Assembly (NCBI GenBank): GCA_001898415.1
Contig: MKTU01000026.1
Coordinates: 126,376-190,375 of the forward strand
Direction of reading: 5' to 3'
From: Rhodanobacter sp. 67-28
GTDB taxonomy: Bacteria > Pseudomonadota > Gammaproteobacteria > Xanthomonadales > Rhodanobacteraceae
DNA: 64,000 bases
In this document: positions 27,656 through 36,461 of the stretch, one piece after another
Position numbering within the stretch: position 1 is the stretch's first letter
Layout: every line of letters starts with the position of its first letter
Made by a program: the position numbers and the translations under genes
Notes under the pieces: generated by a model
What the model was told of the DNA's origin: nothing
Database searches by the model: none
Seen by the model: only the letters and a program-made list of their open reading frames with translations

Positions 27656-29782
27656 TTACCAGATCTTCACCTGCTTGTCGGCCGGACGCACCATCGCGTC
27701 GCCCGGCTTGCACTGGAACGCCGCCGCGAACGCCGGCATGTTGGACGGCGCGCCGATCGCGCGCAGCGGGGCCGGGGCGTGCGGGTCGGTGTTCAGCCGC
27801 AGCAGCGCCTGCTGCTCGCGGATGTTGCCGCGCCACACGCGCGCCCAGTTGAGGAAGAAGCGCTGGTCCTGGGTGTAGCCGTCGATCTTCTGCGTGGCTT
27901 CGGCCGGGTGCTGCTTCAGCGCCACCTGCAAGGCGTCGTAGGCGACGTTGAGGCCGCCCAGGTCGGCGATGTTCTCGCCCAGGGTCAGCTTGCCGTTGAC
28001 GTGCGCGTCGGGTTTGTCCTTGATCGGCGTGTAGTCGTTGAACTGCTGCACCAGCTTGGCCGTGCGGGCGTCGAACTTGGCGCGGTCGGCCTTGCTCCAC
28101 CAGTTCACGTTGTTGCCGGCGCCGTCGAACTGGCTGCCTTCGTCGTCGAAGCCGTGGCTGGCTTCGTGACCGATCACCGCGCCGATGCCGCCGTAATTGA
28201 TCGCGTCGTCGGCCTTGGCATCGAAGAACGGCGGCTGCAGGATCGCGGCCGGGAAGTTGATCGTGTTGTCGGTGGGGTTGTAGTACGCGTTGACCGTCTG
28301 CGGGGTCATGCCCCATTCCTTGCGGTCGGTCGGCTTGCCGATCTTGGCGATGTCGTAGTCGTAGTTGAACTTCGACGCTGCTTCGAGGTTGGCGTAGTAG
28401 TTGTCCGGCACGATGGTCAGGCCGTCCCAGCTGCGGAACTTGTCCGGGTAGCCGATCTTGGGCAGGAAGGTGTCCCACTTGGCGATCGCCTTGGCCTTGG
28501 TTTCGTCGCTCATCCAGTCGAGGTTCTGGATGCGCGCCTTCAGCGCGTTGCGGATGTTGGTGACCAGTTCCTCGGCGCGCTGCTTGGCCTCGGGGGTGAA
28601 CTCCTGCTTGACGTACAGCTCGCCCAGCGCCATGCCCATCGAGCCGTTGACCGCATTCAGCACCTGCTTCCAGCGCGGCTTCTGCTCCGGCTGGCCGGAG
28701 AGGGTCTTGCCGTAGAAGGCGAAGCGGTTGTCGCGGAACGGCTTGCTCAGCGCATCGGCGGCGCCGTCGATGGTGTGGAAGCGCAGGTACGCCTGCCACT
28801 GGCTGGCCGGCGCGCTGGCCAGCAGCTTGTCGAACTCGGCGAAGAACTTCGGCTGCGACAGCGAGAAGCCCTTGTCGATGGTCACGCCCTGGGCCTTGAA
28901 GAAGTTCTCCCAGCTGAAGTGCGGGGTGATCTTGTCCGCTTCGGCCACGCTCACGAAGTGGTACTGGTTTTCCGGGGTGCGCAGTTCGACCGGCGCCAGC
29001 GAGGCGGCGGCCAGGCTGGTCTCGAACGCCATCACTTCATCGGCCTGCTTCTTGGCGTCGGCGGCGGACACGCCGGTCAGCTCCAGCGTCTTGGCGATGT
29101 AGTCGAGGTAGGCCTTGCGCAGGTCGGCATGCTTCGGGTCGGTGTAGTAGTCCTTGGTCGGCAGGCCCAGGCCATCCTGGAAGGTGTAGCCGATCTGCGT
29201 TTCGGCGTGCTTGAAGTCGGCGCCGGCGCCGAACTGGAACACCAGCATGTCGCCCTGGGCGAAGCTCTTGTCGAGGAAGGCGGCCACGTCGTTGCCGTTC
29301 TTCAGCTGATCGATCTCGGCCAGCTTGGGCTTGATCGGGTCGAAGCCGGCCTTGTCGATGGCGGCCTCGTCCATGCCCGACTTGTACAGGTTGCCGATCT
29401 TCTGCTCGATCGAGCCGGCGGCAGCCTGGTCGGCGCCCTTGGCGGCGTTCTCGACGATCGTGTGCTGGGTGTTGAGGCTGTCCTCGGCCAGCTTGTCGAA
29501 CGCGCCCCAGCGGGTGCGGTCGTTCGGGATCGGGTTGGCGGCGACCCACTTGGCATTGACGAACTGGTCGAAGTCCGTGCACGCCTCGGCCGGCGCACCC
29601 AGCTCGCTGACGTCGAAGATGCTCTTGCTGTCGACGGCCGCGGTGCTGCCGGCGGCGGCCGGTGCGGTGCTGGCGGTCGGCGCCGGTGCATCGGCCGGGG
29701 TGGTATCCTGCTTGCCGCAGGCGCTCACGGTCAGGGCCAGGCTGACCGCAAGGGCCAGGGGCTTCAGGTACTGCTTGGTCAT
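27656..29782 (-). CDS. M13 family (neprilysin-like) lipoprotein metallopeptidase, copy 2
   Basis: A 708-residue paralogue of the adjacent downstream gene, aligning without net length change. The lipobox is VSAC with Cys22. The zinc-site HEASH, the ExxxD in GENIADLGG, NAYYNP and the terminal VKIW occur at the same places as in copy 1. The start at 29782 gives the MTK lipoprotein signal shared with copy 1; upstream in-frame codons read into the promoter block. N-terminal substrate-facing segments differ clearly between the copies (for example AFDKLAEDSLNTQH here versus SFNLLREKSLSDQH), which suggests different peptide preferences. It has its own upstream block and terminator. Confidence 0.95.
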   Translation of the reverse strand: MTKQYLKPLALAVSLALTVSACGKQDTTPADAPAPTASTAPAAAGSTAAVDSKSIFDVSELGAPAEACTDFDQFVNAKWVAANPIPNDRTRWGAFDKLAEDSLNTQHTIVENAAKGADQAAAGSIEQKIGNLYKSGMDEAAIDKAGFDPIKPKLAEIDQLKNGNDVAAFLDKSFAQGDMLVFQFGAGADFKHAETQIGYTFQDGLGLPTKDYYTDPKHADLRKAYLDYIAKTLELTGVSAADAKKQADEVMAFETSLAAASLAPVELRTPENQYHFVSVAEADKITPHFSWENFFKAQGVTIDKGFSLSQPKFFAEFDKLLASAPASQWQAYLRFHTIDGAADALSKPFRDNRFAFYGKTLSGQPEQKPRWKQVLNAVNGSMGMALGELYVKQEFTPEAKQRAEELVTNIRNALKARIQNLDWMSDETKAKAIAKWDTFLPKIGYPDKFRSWDGLTIVPDNYYANLEAASKFNYDYDIAKIGKPTDRKEWGMTPQTVNAYYNPTDNTINFPAAILQPPFFDAKADDAINYGGIGAVIGHEASHGFDDEGSQFDGAGNNVNWWSKADRAKFDARTAKLVQQFNDYTPIKDKPDAHVNGKLTLGENIADLGGLNVAYDALQVALKQHPAEATQKIDGYTQDQRFFLNWARVWRGNIREQQALLRLNTDPHAPAPLRAIGAPSNMPAFAAAFQCKPGDAMVRPADKQVKIW

Positions 29783-29870
29783 GGATATCCCTCGATGGGT
29801 GGATCTGGACGGTTTGAGGTTGCGGACATGGCCGCGCGCAAAAGGCTCCCCGGGCGCGCGGACGCAGCCG

Positions 29871-29919
29871 TTCACGCTAGGCCAATCGACAGGGGCCAGA
29901 CAGTGTCAAAGGTCAGGGG
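29871..29919 (-). promoter_or_regulatory. Duplicated upstream block of M13 copy 2, overlapping the DUF502 gene end
   Basis: Counterpart of 27539-27587 (44 of 49 identical). Its TTGACA shares bases with the TGA stop codon of the DUF502 gene, so the regulatory block begins inside the upstream coding sequence. The presence of the same residual bases before copy 1 shows that the duplication unit began at the end of the DUF502 gene. Confidence 0.45.
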
Positions 29920-30583
29920 GTGAGGGGCTGAGGGCGTGCCGGACCGGCGCGGCCGGCAGGCTGTCCGGCGCCACCGCGCCGCCGGAAATGATGAAGGCCA
30001 TGGCCTGGTCCATGGTCCAGTCGGTGGGGACGAGCTCGTCCACCGGCACCAGTTCCAGATAGCCGCCGGTGGGGTTGGGCGTGGTCGGGATGTACACCGC
30101 GGCGATCTCCCGGCCACTGCCTTCCTCGATCATCACCCGGGTCACGAAGCCCACCACCTTCATGCCGCGCCGCGGAAAGTCCACCAGCACCACGCGCTGC
30201 ATGCCGCTGGGCTTGTTCTGCAGTACCGCCATCAGCTTCTTGGTGCCGCCGTAGATGGTCTGCACCAGCGGGATGCGCGCGAGCAGGTTGTCGAAGGCAT
30301 TGAGGAAGCGCTGGCCGATCACCCGGTTTGCCACGAAGCCGAGCAGGTACAGCGAGCCCAGCGTGATCAGCAGGGCGGCGATGTAGGTGAGCCATTCCAT
30401 CTTCAACGACTCGGCGGCACGCGGTGCCACCAGCGCCAGCGTGCCGAGCAGGGCCTCGACCATCGGCGCGCCGATCCCGGCCAGCACGCCCAGCACGAAA
30501 TTGAATACCAGCCAGGTCACCCACAACGGGATGAAGGTCAGCAGGCCGGTCAGCAGATAGCGTTTGAGGCGGAGCGGGGGCAT
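29906..30583 (-). CDS. DUF502 family membrane protein
   Basis: A 225-residue inner-membrane protein of the DUF502 family. It has a basic N-terminus (PPLRLKRYLLTGLLTFIPLWVTW), two transmembrane segments within the first 95 residues, then the conserved soluble part IPLVQTIYGGTKKLM, VVLVDFPRRGMKVVGFVT and a VYIPTTPNPTGGYLE motif. The family has no firmly established molecular function. It is divergent from the M48 peptidase gene (116 bases between starts), and its stop codon lies within the duplicated upstream block of the M13 gene that follows. Confidence 0.93.
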   Translation of the reverse strand: MPPLRLKRYLLTGLLTFIPLWVTWLVFNFVLGVLAGIGAPMVEALLGTLALVAPRAAESLKMEWLTYIAALLITLGSLYLLGFVANRVIGQRFLNAFDNLLARIPLVQTIYGGTKKLMAVLQNKPSGMQRVVLVDFPRRGMKVVGFVTRVMIEEGSGREIAAVYIPTTPNPTGGYLELVPVDELVPTDWTMDQAMAFIISGGAVAPDSLPAAPVRHALSPSPPDL

Positions 30584-30699
30584 GGATCGATCCGGCGGGT
30601 CGTGTCCCGCATTGTAGGCGACCGGCGCGGCGACGGGCGTGGTGGCGGGCTTCCGGCGATTGGGTTAGCGTGCAGGCTCCGCATGGGGATGGGGGCGTC

Positions 30700-32034
30700 A
30701 TGAAGAAGCTGCTCGGCGTGCTGTTGCTTGCCTGGTTCGTCGTCGGCGCGATCCACGCGCAGGCAGTGCCTTCATCCACCGCACCGGCGCCGGCGCCGGC
30801 GGTTACCGCTGCCGTGGCGTTCGACGTGGGTGCTGCCACCCAGGCCTACATGGATGAGCTGACGCCGGCACAGCGAGCCAATTCCGATGCCTACTTCGAG
30901 GGCGGTTACTGGCTGACCGGCTGGGATCTGCTGGTGGCCCTGGGCGTGGCGTGGCTGCTGCTCGGCACGCGGCTCTCGGCGCGCATGCGCAACCTCGCCG
31001 AGCGACTCACCCGCTGGCGCTGGCTGCAGACGGCGATCTATGCGATCCAGTACATCGTGCTGACGACCGTGCTGACCCTGCCGTGGGCGCTGTACGAAGG
31101 TTATTTCCGCGAGCACCAGTACGGCTTGTCGAATCTGGGCCTCGGCGGCTGGCTGGGCGAGCAGGCCAAGGGGCTGGCGGTGGGGCTGATCTTCGGCACG
31201 CTGGCGCTGGTGCTGATCTATGCGGTGATCCGGCGCGCCACGCGCACCTGGTGGTTGTGGGGCGCGGGGGTGGCCATCGTGTTCCTGATGTTCATGGCCA
31301 CCATCGCGCCGGTCTACATCTCGCCGCTGTTCAATACCTACCAGTCCCTGCCGGAGAGCCCGCTGAAGGAGCAGGTCCTGTCGATGGCGCGCGCCAACGG
31401 CATCCCCGCCTCGGACGTGTACTGGTTCGACGCCTCGCGGCAGAGCAAGCGCATCAGCGCCAACGTCAGCGGCATGTTCGGCACCACCCGCATCAGCCTC
31501 AACGACAACCTGCTCAAGCGCAGCTCGCCGGAAGAGATCAAGGCCGTGCTCGGGCACGAGATGGGCCACTACGTGCTCAACCACATCTACAAGGGCATCG
31601 TGTTCTTCGGCGTCATCATCGTGATCGGCTTCGCCTTCGTGCGCTGGGGCTTCGGCTGGGCGCAGCGGCGCTGGGGCGAACGCTGGCAGTTGCGTGACGT
31701 GGGCGACGTGGCGGGCTTGCCGCTGATCGCGGCGCTGTTCGCGATCTTCATGTTCTTCATGACGCCGGTGAACAACACCATCACCCGCAGCATGGAGGCC
31801 GAGGCCGACGCGTTCGGCCTGAACGCGGCACGCCAGCCGGACGGTTTTGCGCATGTCGCGGTGCAGTTGTCCGAGTACCGCAAGATGCATCCCGGTCCGG
31901 TCGAGGAGTTCCTGTTCTTCGACCATCCCAGTGGCTGGCAGCGCATCCATCGCGCGATGGTGTGGAAGGCCGAGCATCTGGATGATCCGGGGGTTCGCCG
32001 CCAGGGTGCCGACATACCGCAAGCGGCGCGCTGA
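30700..32034 (+). CDS. M48 family membrane metallopeptidase (Ste24/CAAX protease 1-like)
   Basis: A 444-residue multi-pass membrane zinc protease. After a signal-anchor-like N-terminus come several transmembrane helices and the M48 catalytic motif H286-E-M-G-H290 (VLGHEMGHYVLNH). The third ligand region is SMEAEADAFGL. The SPLFNTYQSLPESPLKEQ and ISLNDNLLKRSSPEEI segments match Ste24-type enzymes. It probably degrades or processes membrane proteins. The ATG at 30700 is preferred to a GTG ten codons earlier because it begins a typical hydrophobic leader (MKKLLGVLLLAW). It converges with the DUF4124 gene 47 bases away. Confidence 0.93.
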   Translation: MKKLLGVLLLAWFVVGAIHAQAVPSSTAPAPAPAVTAAVAFDVGAATQAYMDELTPAQRANSDAYFEGGYWLTGWDLLVALGVAWLLLGTRLSARMRNLAERLTRWRWLQTAIYAIQYIVLTTVLTLPWALYEGYFREHQYGLSNLGLGGWLGEQAKGLAVGLIFGTLALVLIYAVIRRATRTWWLWGAGVAIVFLMFMATIAPVYISPLFNTYQSLPESPLKEQVLSMARANGIPASDVYWFDASRQSKRISANVSGMFGTTRISLNDNLLKRSSPEEIKAVLGHEMGHYVLNHIYKGIVFFGVIIVIGFAFVRWGFGWAQRRWGERWQLRDVGDVAGLPLIAALFAIFMFFMTPVNNTITRSMEAEADAFGLNAARQPDGFAHVAVQLSEYRKMHPGPVEEFLFFDHPSGWQRIHRAMVWKAEHLDDPGVRRQGADIPQAAR

Positions 32035-32081
32035 ATCGGGCGCCTGCGCGCCTCAGCGGCGGCGGTGGTCCGGAGGCGGCC

Positions 32082-32708
32082 TCAGCACTGCACCCGGCCG
32101 CCGGCGAGTTGCGTGCACGGCTGGTAGGTCGGCGGTGGGGGCGGCGTCCAGCGATGGCCGTGATCGCCGTCGTGGTCGTGCGGGCGGTGTCGATACGGCG
32201 GCGCCGGCGCCCCCCAGTAGAGCGGCGCGTAGTCGTCCACCGGCTGGGACAACGCCTCGCGATACTGGTCGTTCTGCTGGCGCAGGGTGTCGTTCTCGAC
32301 CTGCAACTGGTTGCGCTCGGCCTCCTGGTCGAGCTGCGCCTGCCGGCGCGCGGCATCCTCGCGCTGCTGCGCGGCGAGCGCCTCGTCGTAGCGGCGTTGT
32401 TCGGCGTCCTCCTGCGCCTGCCGATAGGCGGCCACGCGCTCCTCGTACAACGCGTCGAGATGGCGCGCGTGGGCGTACTGCCTGGCGAGGTCGTGCTGGC
32501 CCAGGCGCAGGTAGCGGTCGATCACCTCGCTGTCGTCGGCCTGGTGCAGCAGCTGGCCCTTGCCGTCGGCACAGGGGTGATCGGTATAGGCTACGCCGCC
32601 GCCGGCCTGCGGGCACTTGTAGATGTTCTGGGCGCCGGCCGCCGGGGCCAGCAACCACAAGGCCAGCGCCAGGCCGGGCAGCAACGATGAGGCGATCGAG
32701 TCGTTCAT
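32082..32708 (-). CDS. DUF4124 domain secreted protein with coiled coil
   Basis: About 208 residues. A signal peptide (SLLPGLALALWLLAPAAGA) is followed by a short DUF4124 module (NIYKCPQAGGGVAYTDHPC). A long Glu/Gln/Arg-rich heptad-like region, likely coiled coil (about residues 75-145), comes next, then a His/Pro-rich tail ending in a Cys pair. DUF4124 proteins are common, exported and of unknown function. The ATG at 32708 is preferred to a GTG four codons earlier. It is not obviously linked to its neighbours. Confidence 0.85.
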   Translation of the reverse strand: MNDSIASSLLPGLALALWLLAPAAGAQNIYKCPQAGGGVAYTDHPCADGKGQLLHQADDSEVIDRYLRLGQHDLARQYAHARHLDALYEERVAAYRQAQEDAEQRRYDEALAAQQREDAARRQAQLDQEAERNQLQVENDTLRQQNDQYREALSQPVDDYAPLYWGAPAPPYRHRPHDHDGDHGHRWTPPPPPTYQPCTQLAGGRVQC

Positions 32709-32801
32709 GGTGATGGCCACTTTGCGGCAGCGCGACCGGATGCCGCGTGACTGGAAGCTTGCCTCCGGCGCGTACCTTCGTCCAGCCCGCAGGCGCCCGG
32801 T

Positions 32802-33506
32802 TCAGCCGCGCCGCGGGATCTGCAGGCCGCGCGCCACCGCCGGCCGCGCCATGCCGCGCTCCAGCCAGGCGGGCACGTGCACGAGGCGGTCGTAGTCGAC
32901 CAGCTCGCGCGCCTCGTAGAAGGTGATCAGGTTGTTCACCCAGCCCAGCGTGGCGATGTCGGCGATGCCGTAGTCGTCGCCCATGATCCAGTCGCGGCCC
33001 GCGAGGCGAGCCTCGAGTACGGCGAGCAGTCGTTTCGATTCGTTGGCGTAGCGCTCGCGCGGGCGCTTGTCGGCGATCTCCCTGCCGGCGAACTTGTTGA
33101 AGTAGCCGAGCTGGCCGAACATCGGGCCGATCGACGCCATCTGGAAGAACACCCACTGGATGCACTCCCAGCGCCGCGCGGGTTCGGCGGGAATGAAGCT
33201 GCCGGTCTTGTCGGCCAGGTACAGCAGGATGGCGCCGGATTCGAACAGCGCCAGCGGCTCGCCGCCGGGGCCGTCGGGGTCGATGATCGCGGGAATCTTG
33301 CCGTTGGGGTTGATCGACAGGAACTCCGGCGTGTGGCTTTCGTCGTTGGTGATGTCGACCAGGTGCGGCTCGTACGGCAACCCGGTTTCCTCCAGCATGA
33401 TCGACGCTTTCACGCCGTTGGGCGTGTTGAGCGAATACAGCTGGATGCGTTCGGGGTGCCGCGCGGGCCAGCGCGCGGTGATCGGAAAACGGGACAGGTC
33501 GGGCAT
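32802..33506 (-). CDS. Nu-class glutathione S-transferase (YfcG/YghU-like)
   Basis: A 234-residue two-domain protein. A thioredoxin-fold N-terminal domain contains the YSLNTPNGVKASIMLEE motif (threonine/asparagine active-site region used by YfcG and YghU), NPNGKIPAI and the glutathione-contacting ALFESGAILLYL. A helical C-terminal domain ends in a truncated arm after GLQIPRRG. Nu-class enzymes act mainly as glutathione-dependent disulfide reductases or peroxidases. The ATG at 33506 fits the family start; the frame continues upstream into the pnuC gene and is ignored there. It lies 62 bases downstream of pnuC and may be reached by read-through. Confidence 0.92.
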   Translation of the reverse strand: MPDLSRFPITARWPARHPERIQLYSLNTPNGVKASIMLEETGLPYEPHLVDITNDESHTPEFLSINPNGKIPAIIDPDGPGGEPLALFESGAILLYLADKTGSFIPAEPARRWECIQWVFFQMASIGPMFGQLGYFNKFAGREIADKRPRERYANESKRLLAVLEARLAGRDWIMGDDYGIADIATLGWVNNLITFYEARELVDYDRLVHVPAWLERGMARPAVARGLQIPRRG

Positions 33507-33568
33507 GCTGTTTAGTCCTGGTTGCGGAATCGCCCATTGTGCCCCGACGGGCACCGTGTGCCGTGAAA

Positions 33569-34138
33569 TCAAGCCGCCGCAGCGGCGCGCCCGGCTTGCC
33601 GCCACGCGCGCAAGCCGATCGCCGCCAGCACCACGAAGCCGGCGTAGAGCACCGAGGTGATCAGCAGGTGCTTGTAGATGTATTCGCCGACATAGATCAC
33701 GTCCACCGCAATCCACAGCCACCACGCCGCGATGTGGCGGCGGCCCTGCCACCACTGCGCGACCAGGCTGAAGGCGGTGAGTGCCGCGTCCAGCCAGGGC
33801 AGCGCGGCATCGGTCCACCGATGCATCGAATAGCCGAGCAGCAATGCCGCGACGGTACCGATGGTCAGGTGGACGATCGCCTGCATCAGCGGCAGCGGGG
33901 CGAGCTGGACGCGACCGTCGTCGTCCAGGTTCTGCAGCCAGCGTCGCCAGCCGTAGACGATCAGGCCGGCGAAGGCGAGCTGCAGCAGGGCGTCGGAATA
34001 CAGCCTGGCGTCGATGAAGATCCAGCCGTAGACCAGCACCGACACCAACCCGACCGGCCAGCACCAGGGCCGCCGCCTGGCGGTGAGCCAGACGGCCCAG
34101 GCGCTGATCAGCGCGCCGGCGAGTTCGATCCAGATCAC
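33569..34138 (-). CDS. pnuT: PnuC/PnuT-type vitamin transporter, probably for thiamine
   Basis: About 189 residues with seven predicted membrane helices of the PnuC (SWEET-like) fold. It opens with IELAGALISAWAVWLTARRRPWCWPVGLVSVLVYGWIF and later has WWLWIAVDVIYVGEYI. The family transports nicotinamide riboside, riboflavin or thiamine. The start is a GTG at 34138 overlapping the TGA of the TonB receptor gene (GTGA), so the two are translationally coupled. Because that receptor lies behind a TPP riboswitch, thiamine is the probable substrate (PnuT). The symbol rests on this context and not on diagnostic residues. No thiamine pyrophosphokinase gene follows. Confidence 0.85.
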   Translation of the reverse strand: MIWIELAGALISAWAVWLTARRRPWCWPVGLVSVLVYGWIFIDARLYSDALLQLAFAGLIVYGWRRWLQNLDDDGRVQLAPLPLMQAIVHLTIGTVAALLLGYSMHRWTDAALPWLDAALTAFSLVAQWWQGRRHIAAWWLWIAVDVIYVGEYIYKHLLITSVLYAGFVVLAAIGLRAWRQAGRAAAAA

Positions 34139-36312
34139 TGGAAGTCGTAGCTGACGGAGAGCCGCGCCAGCCGCGGCGCACCCGGGAACAGGTAGCGATC
34201 GCCGCCGGCCGAACCGGTGTCGCGCCAGTAGAAGTGGTTGAACACGTTGTCCACCGACAACCGCCAGGTCAGCGCGTGGCCGCGCCACGGCGTGGTGTAG
34301 CGCAGGCCGGCGTCGAACACGTCGTACGACGGTACGCGCACGGCGCCATCGGGCGTGGCGACGTTGGCCGATGCGTGGCGCCAGCCGCCGAGCAGACTCA
34401 GCGCCGGCGCGGACGGCAGGCGGTAGTCGAGGAATACGGCGGTACGCAGGCGCGGCACGTTGGTCAACTGGTGGCCCTCGTACGCGGGCGTGCCGCTGCC
34501 TTCGGCGCGGGCCTGGATGACGCTGGCGCTGGCGATCACGCGCAGGTTGTCGCCGAGCCGGCCGTTCGCGCCCAGCTCGACACCCGTATGCACTTCATCG
34601 CCTTGCTGCACGAAGGTGAATCCCGCGGGCGTGCCGTCCGGCCGGGCGAACTGGAAGGGCTGGTGGATGCGGTAGAGCGCGCCGCTCAGCGCCAGCGCAT
34701 CGGTGGCCTGCAGCTTGACGCCGGCTTCGAGCTGGCGCGACAGCCGCGGCCCCAGCGTGCTGCCGCCGTTGCTGGTCCAGTACGGCGCCTCGATGCCCAG
34801 CGACAGGCCTTCGCTGTAGCTCAGGTATACGGTGGTCGGTGCGTTCGGCTGCCACAACACGGCGGCCTGCGGCAACGCCTTGCGCAAGCGGGTGGTGCGC
34901 TCGGGCGCACCGCTGTCGTCGTAGCTGCGCTCGTGCAGGCGTGCCAGTCGGGCGCCGGCGATCAGCTGCCAGCGCTCGCCCAGGTGCATGCGATCCAGCG
35001 CGAACAGCGAATGCTGCCAACTGGTGAGCCGGCGCACCAAGGGGCCGGGCTGGTTCGGCGAGGGCGCGAAGATGGGTGGGTCGGCCTGGTCGATGTTGCC
35101 GGTGCCGACGTAGTCGTAGACATAGGCGCGGCGGTCGATGGTGCGGCGGAACGCGCTGGCGCCGAGGCTCAGCTCGTGGCTCAGCGCGCCGGTGGCGAAA
35201 CGACCTTCGAGCACGGCGCGGGCCTCGTCGCTGACGCGGGTGTCGTCGGGGCTGCGGAAATCATAGATGTCGTAGTCGCCGTTGGGCGCGAAGAACCAGC
35301 CGGGCACGCTGCCGTCGGCGCATTCGCTGGCGTAGAAGCAGCCGTAGGCGAACGCCACGTTGTCGTCGATCACGCTGCGGCTGTGGCCGCCGGCGACGCG
35401 CAGGTGCCAGTCGTCGCTGAAGGCATGCTCGATGCGCACGCTGCTGTTGGACGACCGGATACCCACCGGCTGCTGCCACGGCTGATAGCCCAGCATGCGC
35501 CTGGCGTCCGGGTGGGGCGGCAGCGTCGTGCCGCCGAGCAACTGGTAGCCCGACACCGAACGCTGGCCGCTGGTCTGGTAGTTGCCGTCCAGCTCCAGCG
35601 TGGTGCGCTCGCTGATCTTCCAGTCCGCCGCCAGCGCCAGCATGCTGCGTCGGCCGTTGGCGTGGTGCACATACGAATGGATGTCCTCGTGGGCCGCGTT
35701 GACGCGCACGCCGAACTGCGGCGTGAGCCAGCCGCCGACGTCGACTGCGACGTGGCGCGAGCCGTGCGAATCGGTGCCCAGGGTGACGCTGCGCACGTCG
35801 GCCGGCCGCTTGCTGACGTAATTGACCACGCCGCCGGGCTCCATCACGCCGGCTTCCAGGCCCGCCAGGCCTTTCAGGATCTGCACCTGCTGCACGTCTT
35901 CCAGCGGCACCTTCTGCTCGCCGGCGATGGTCAGGCCGTTGCTGCGAAAGCCGGTAGCGGGGTCCAGCACGTAGCCGCGGATCGCGATGTCCTGGTAGTA
36001 GCCGACCGGCGCGTAGTTGTCGCCCAGCGCGGCATCCTCGCGGGCCAGTTCGCTGAGCGTGCGGATCTGCCGGTCGTCCAGCTGCTGGCGCGCCACCACG
36101 GTGATCGACGCCGGCGTGTCGTGCAGCGTGGCGCGGCCGTAGCTGTCGAGGCCGCTGTCGCGCGGGTGCTCCGGCGCCTGTCCGCGCACATGCACGGTGG
36201 CCAGGTCGACGGCCTGCGGGGTATCGGGTTGCGGGGTGGCGCTGCCGGTGGCGGCCGCGCCGTTGGCGGCAAGGGCGGCAAGCAGGGCCAGGGCGAGGGG
36301 AGTGCGGGTCAT
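34135..36312 (-). CDS. TonB-dependent receptor under a TPP riboswitch (thiamine-type uptake)
   Basis: About 725 residues from the ATG at 36312, which starts a signal peptide (LALALLAALAANGAAA). A TonB-box-like VDLATVHVRG is followed by the plug domain (TLHDTPASITVVARQQL; IAIRGYVLDPATGF; VQQVQILKGLAGLEAGVMEPGGVVNYVSKRPA) and an outer-membrane barrel. The last residues are YDFQ, so the usual terminal Phe is followed by one extra Gln. Fold-wise it resembles siderophore receptors, but the upstream TPP riboswitch and the coupled PnuC-type gene point to thiamine or a thiamine precursor as substrate. Annotation by homology alone would probably miscall it as an iron receptor. Confidence 0.88.
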   Translation of the reverse strand: MTRTPLALALLAALAANGAAATGSATPQPDTPQAVDLATVHVRGQAPEHPRDSGLDSYGRATLHDTPASITVVARQQLDDRQIRTLSELAREDAALGDNYAPVGYYQDIAIRGYVLDPATGFRSNGLTIAGEQKVPLEDVQQVQILKGLAGLEAGVMEPGGVVNYVSKRPADVRSVTLGTDSHGSRHVAVDVGGWLTPQFGVRVNAAHEDIHSYVHHANGRRSMLALAADWKISERTTLELDGNYQTSGQRSVSGYQLLGGTTLPPHPDARRMLGYQPWQQPVGIRSSNSSVRIEHAFSDDWHLRVAGGHSRSVIDDNVAFAYGCFYASECADGSVPGWFFAPNGDYDIYDFRSPDDTRVSDEARAVLEGRFATGALSHELSLGASAFRRTIDRRAYVYDYVGTGNIDQADPPIFAPSPNQPGPLVRRLTSWQHSLFALDRMHLGERWQLIAGARLARLHERSYDDSGAPERTTRLRKALPQAAVLWQPNAPTTVYLSYSEGLSLGIEAPYWTSNGGSTLGPRLSRQLEAGVKLQATDALALSGALYRIHQPFQFARPDGTPAGFTFVQQGDEVHTGVELGANGRLGDNLRVIASASVIQARAEGSGTPAYEGHQLTNVPRLRTAVFLDYRLPSAPALSLLGGWRHASANVATPDGAVRVPSYDVFDAGLRYTTPWRGHALTWRLSVDNVFNHFYWRDTGSAGGDRYLFPGAPRLARLSVSYDFQ

Positions 36313-36382
36313 CGTCGTCGTCTTCGGGTAGCGGACGAAGCGACGGCGAACCGGTACGTTCGCGAGAACGATCCGACTCTGC

Positions 36383-36461
36383 AAGCTCCCTACGCCGGTA
36401 TTGACCGGATCAGGTTCCAAGGGACTCTCTCAGCCCGGCGTTTTGCCGGGCACCCCCGCTT
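36383..36461 (-). promoter_or_regulatory. TPP (THI-box) riboswitch
   Basis: On the minus strand the conserved THI elements occur in order: GGGGTGCCCGGC, then GGCTGAGAGAGTCCC, then GAACCTGATCCGG, and GGCGTAGGGAGC. AAGC/GCTT ends close P1. It lies 70 bases before the TonB receptor start. No terminator with a T run is seen between aptamer and gene, so control is more likely at translation; a small hairpin (CGTTC-TCGC-GAACG) lies in the expression platform. The 5' end of P1 begins at the last base of the stop codon of the preceding kinase gene. Confidence 0.95.

Noticed and set aside
25265-29923. A 1552-residue open frame on the plus strand opposite both M13 peptidase genes.
   Set aside because: It is exactly antisense to two well-supported genes, is low-complexity (Val/Leu/Arg/Gly-rich), repeats itself because the genes are duplicated, and has no ribosome-binding site. 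It is a by-product of high GC codon usage.
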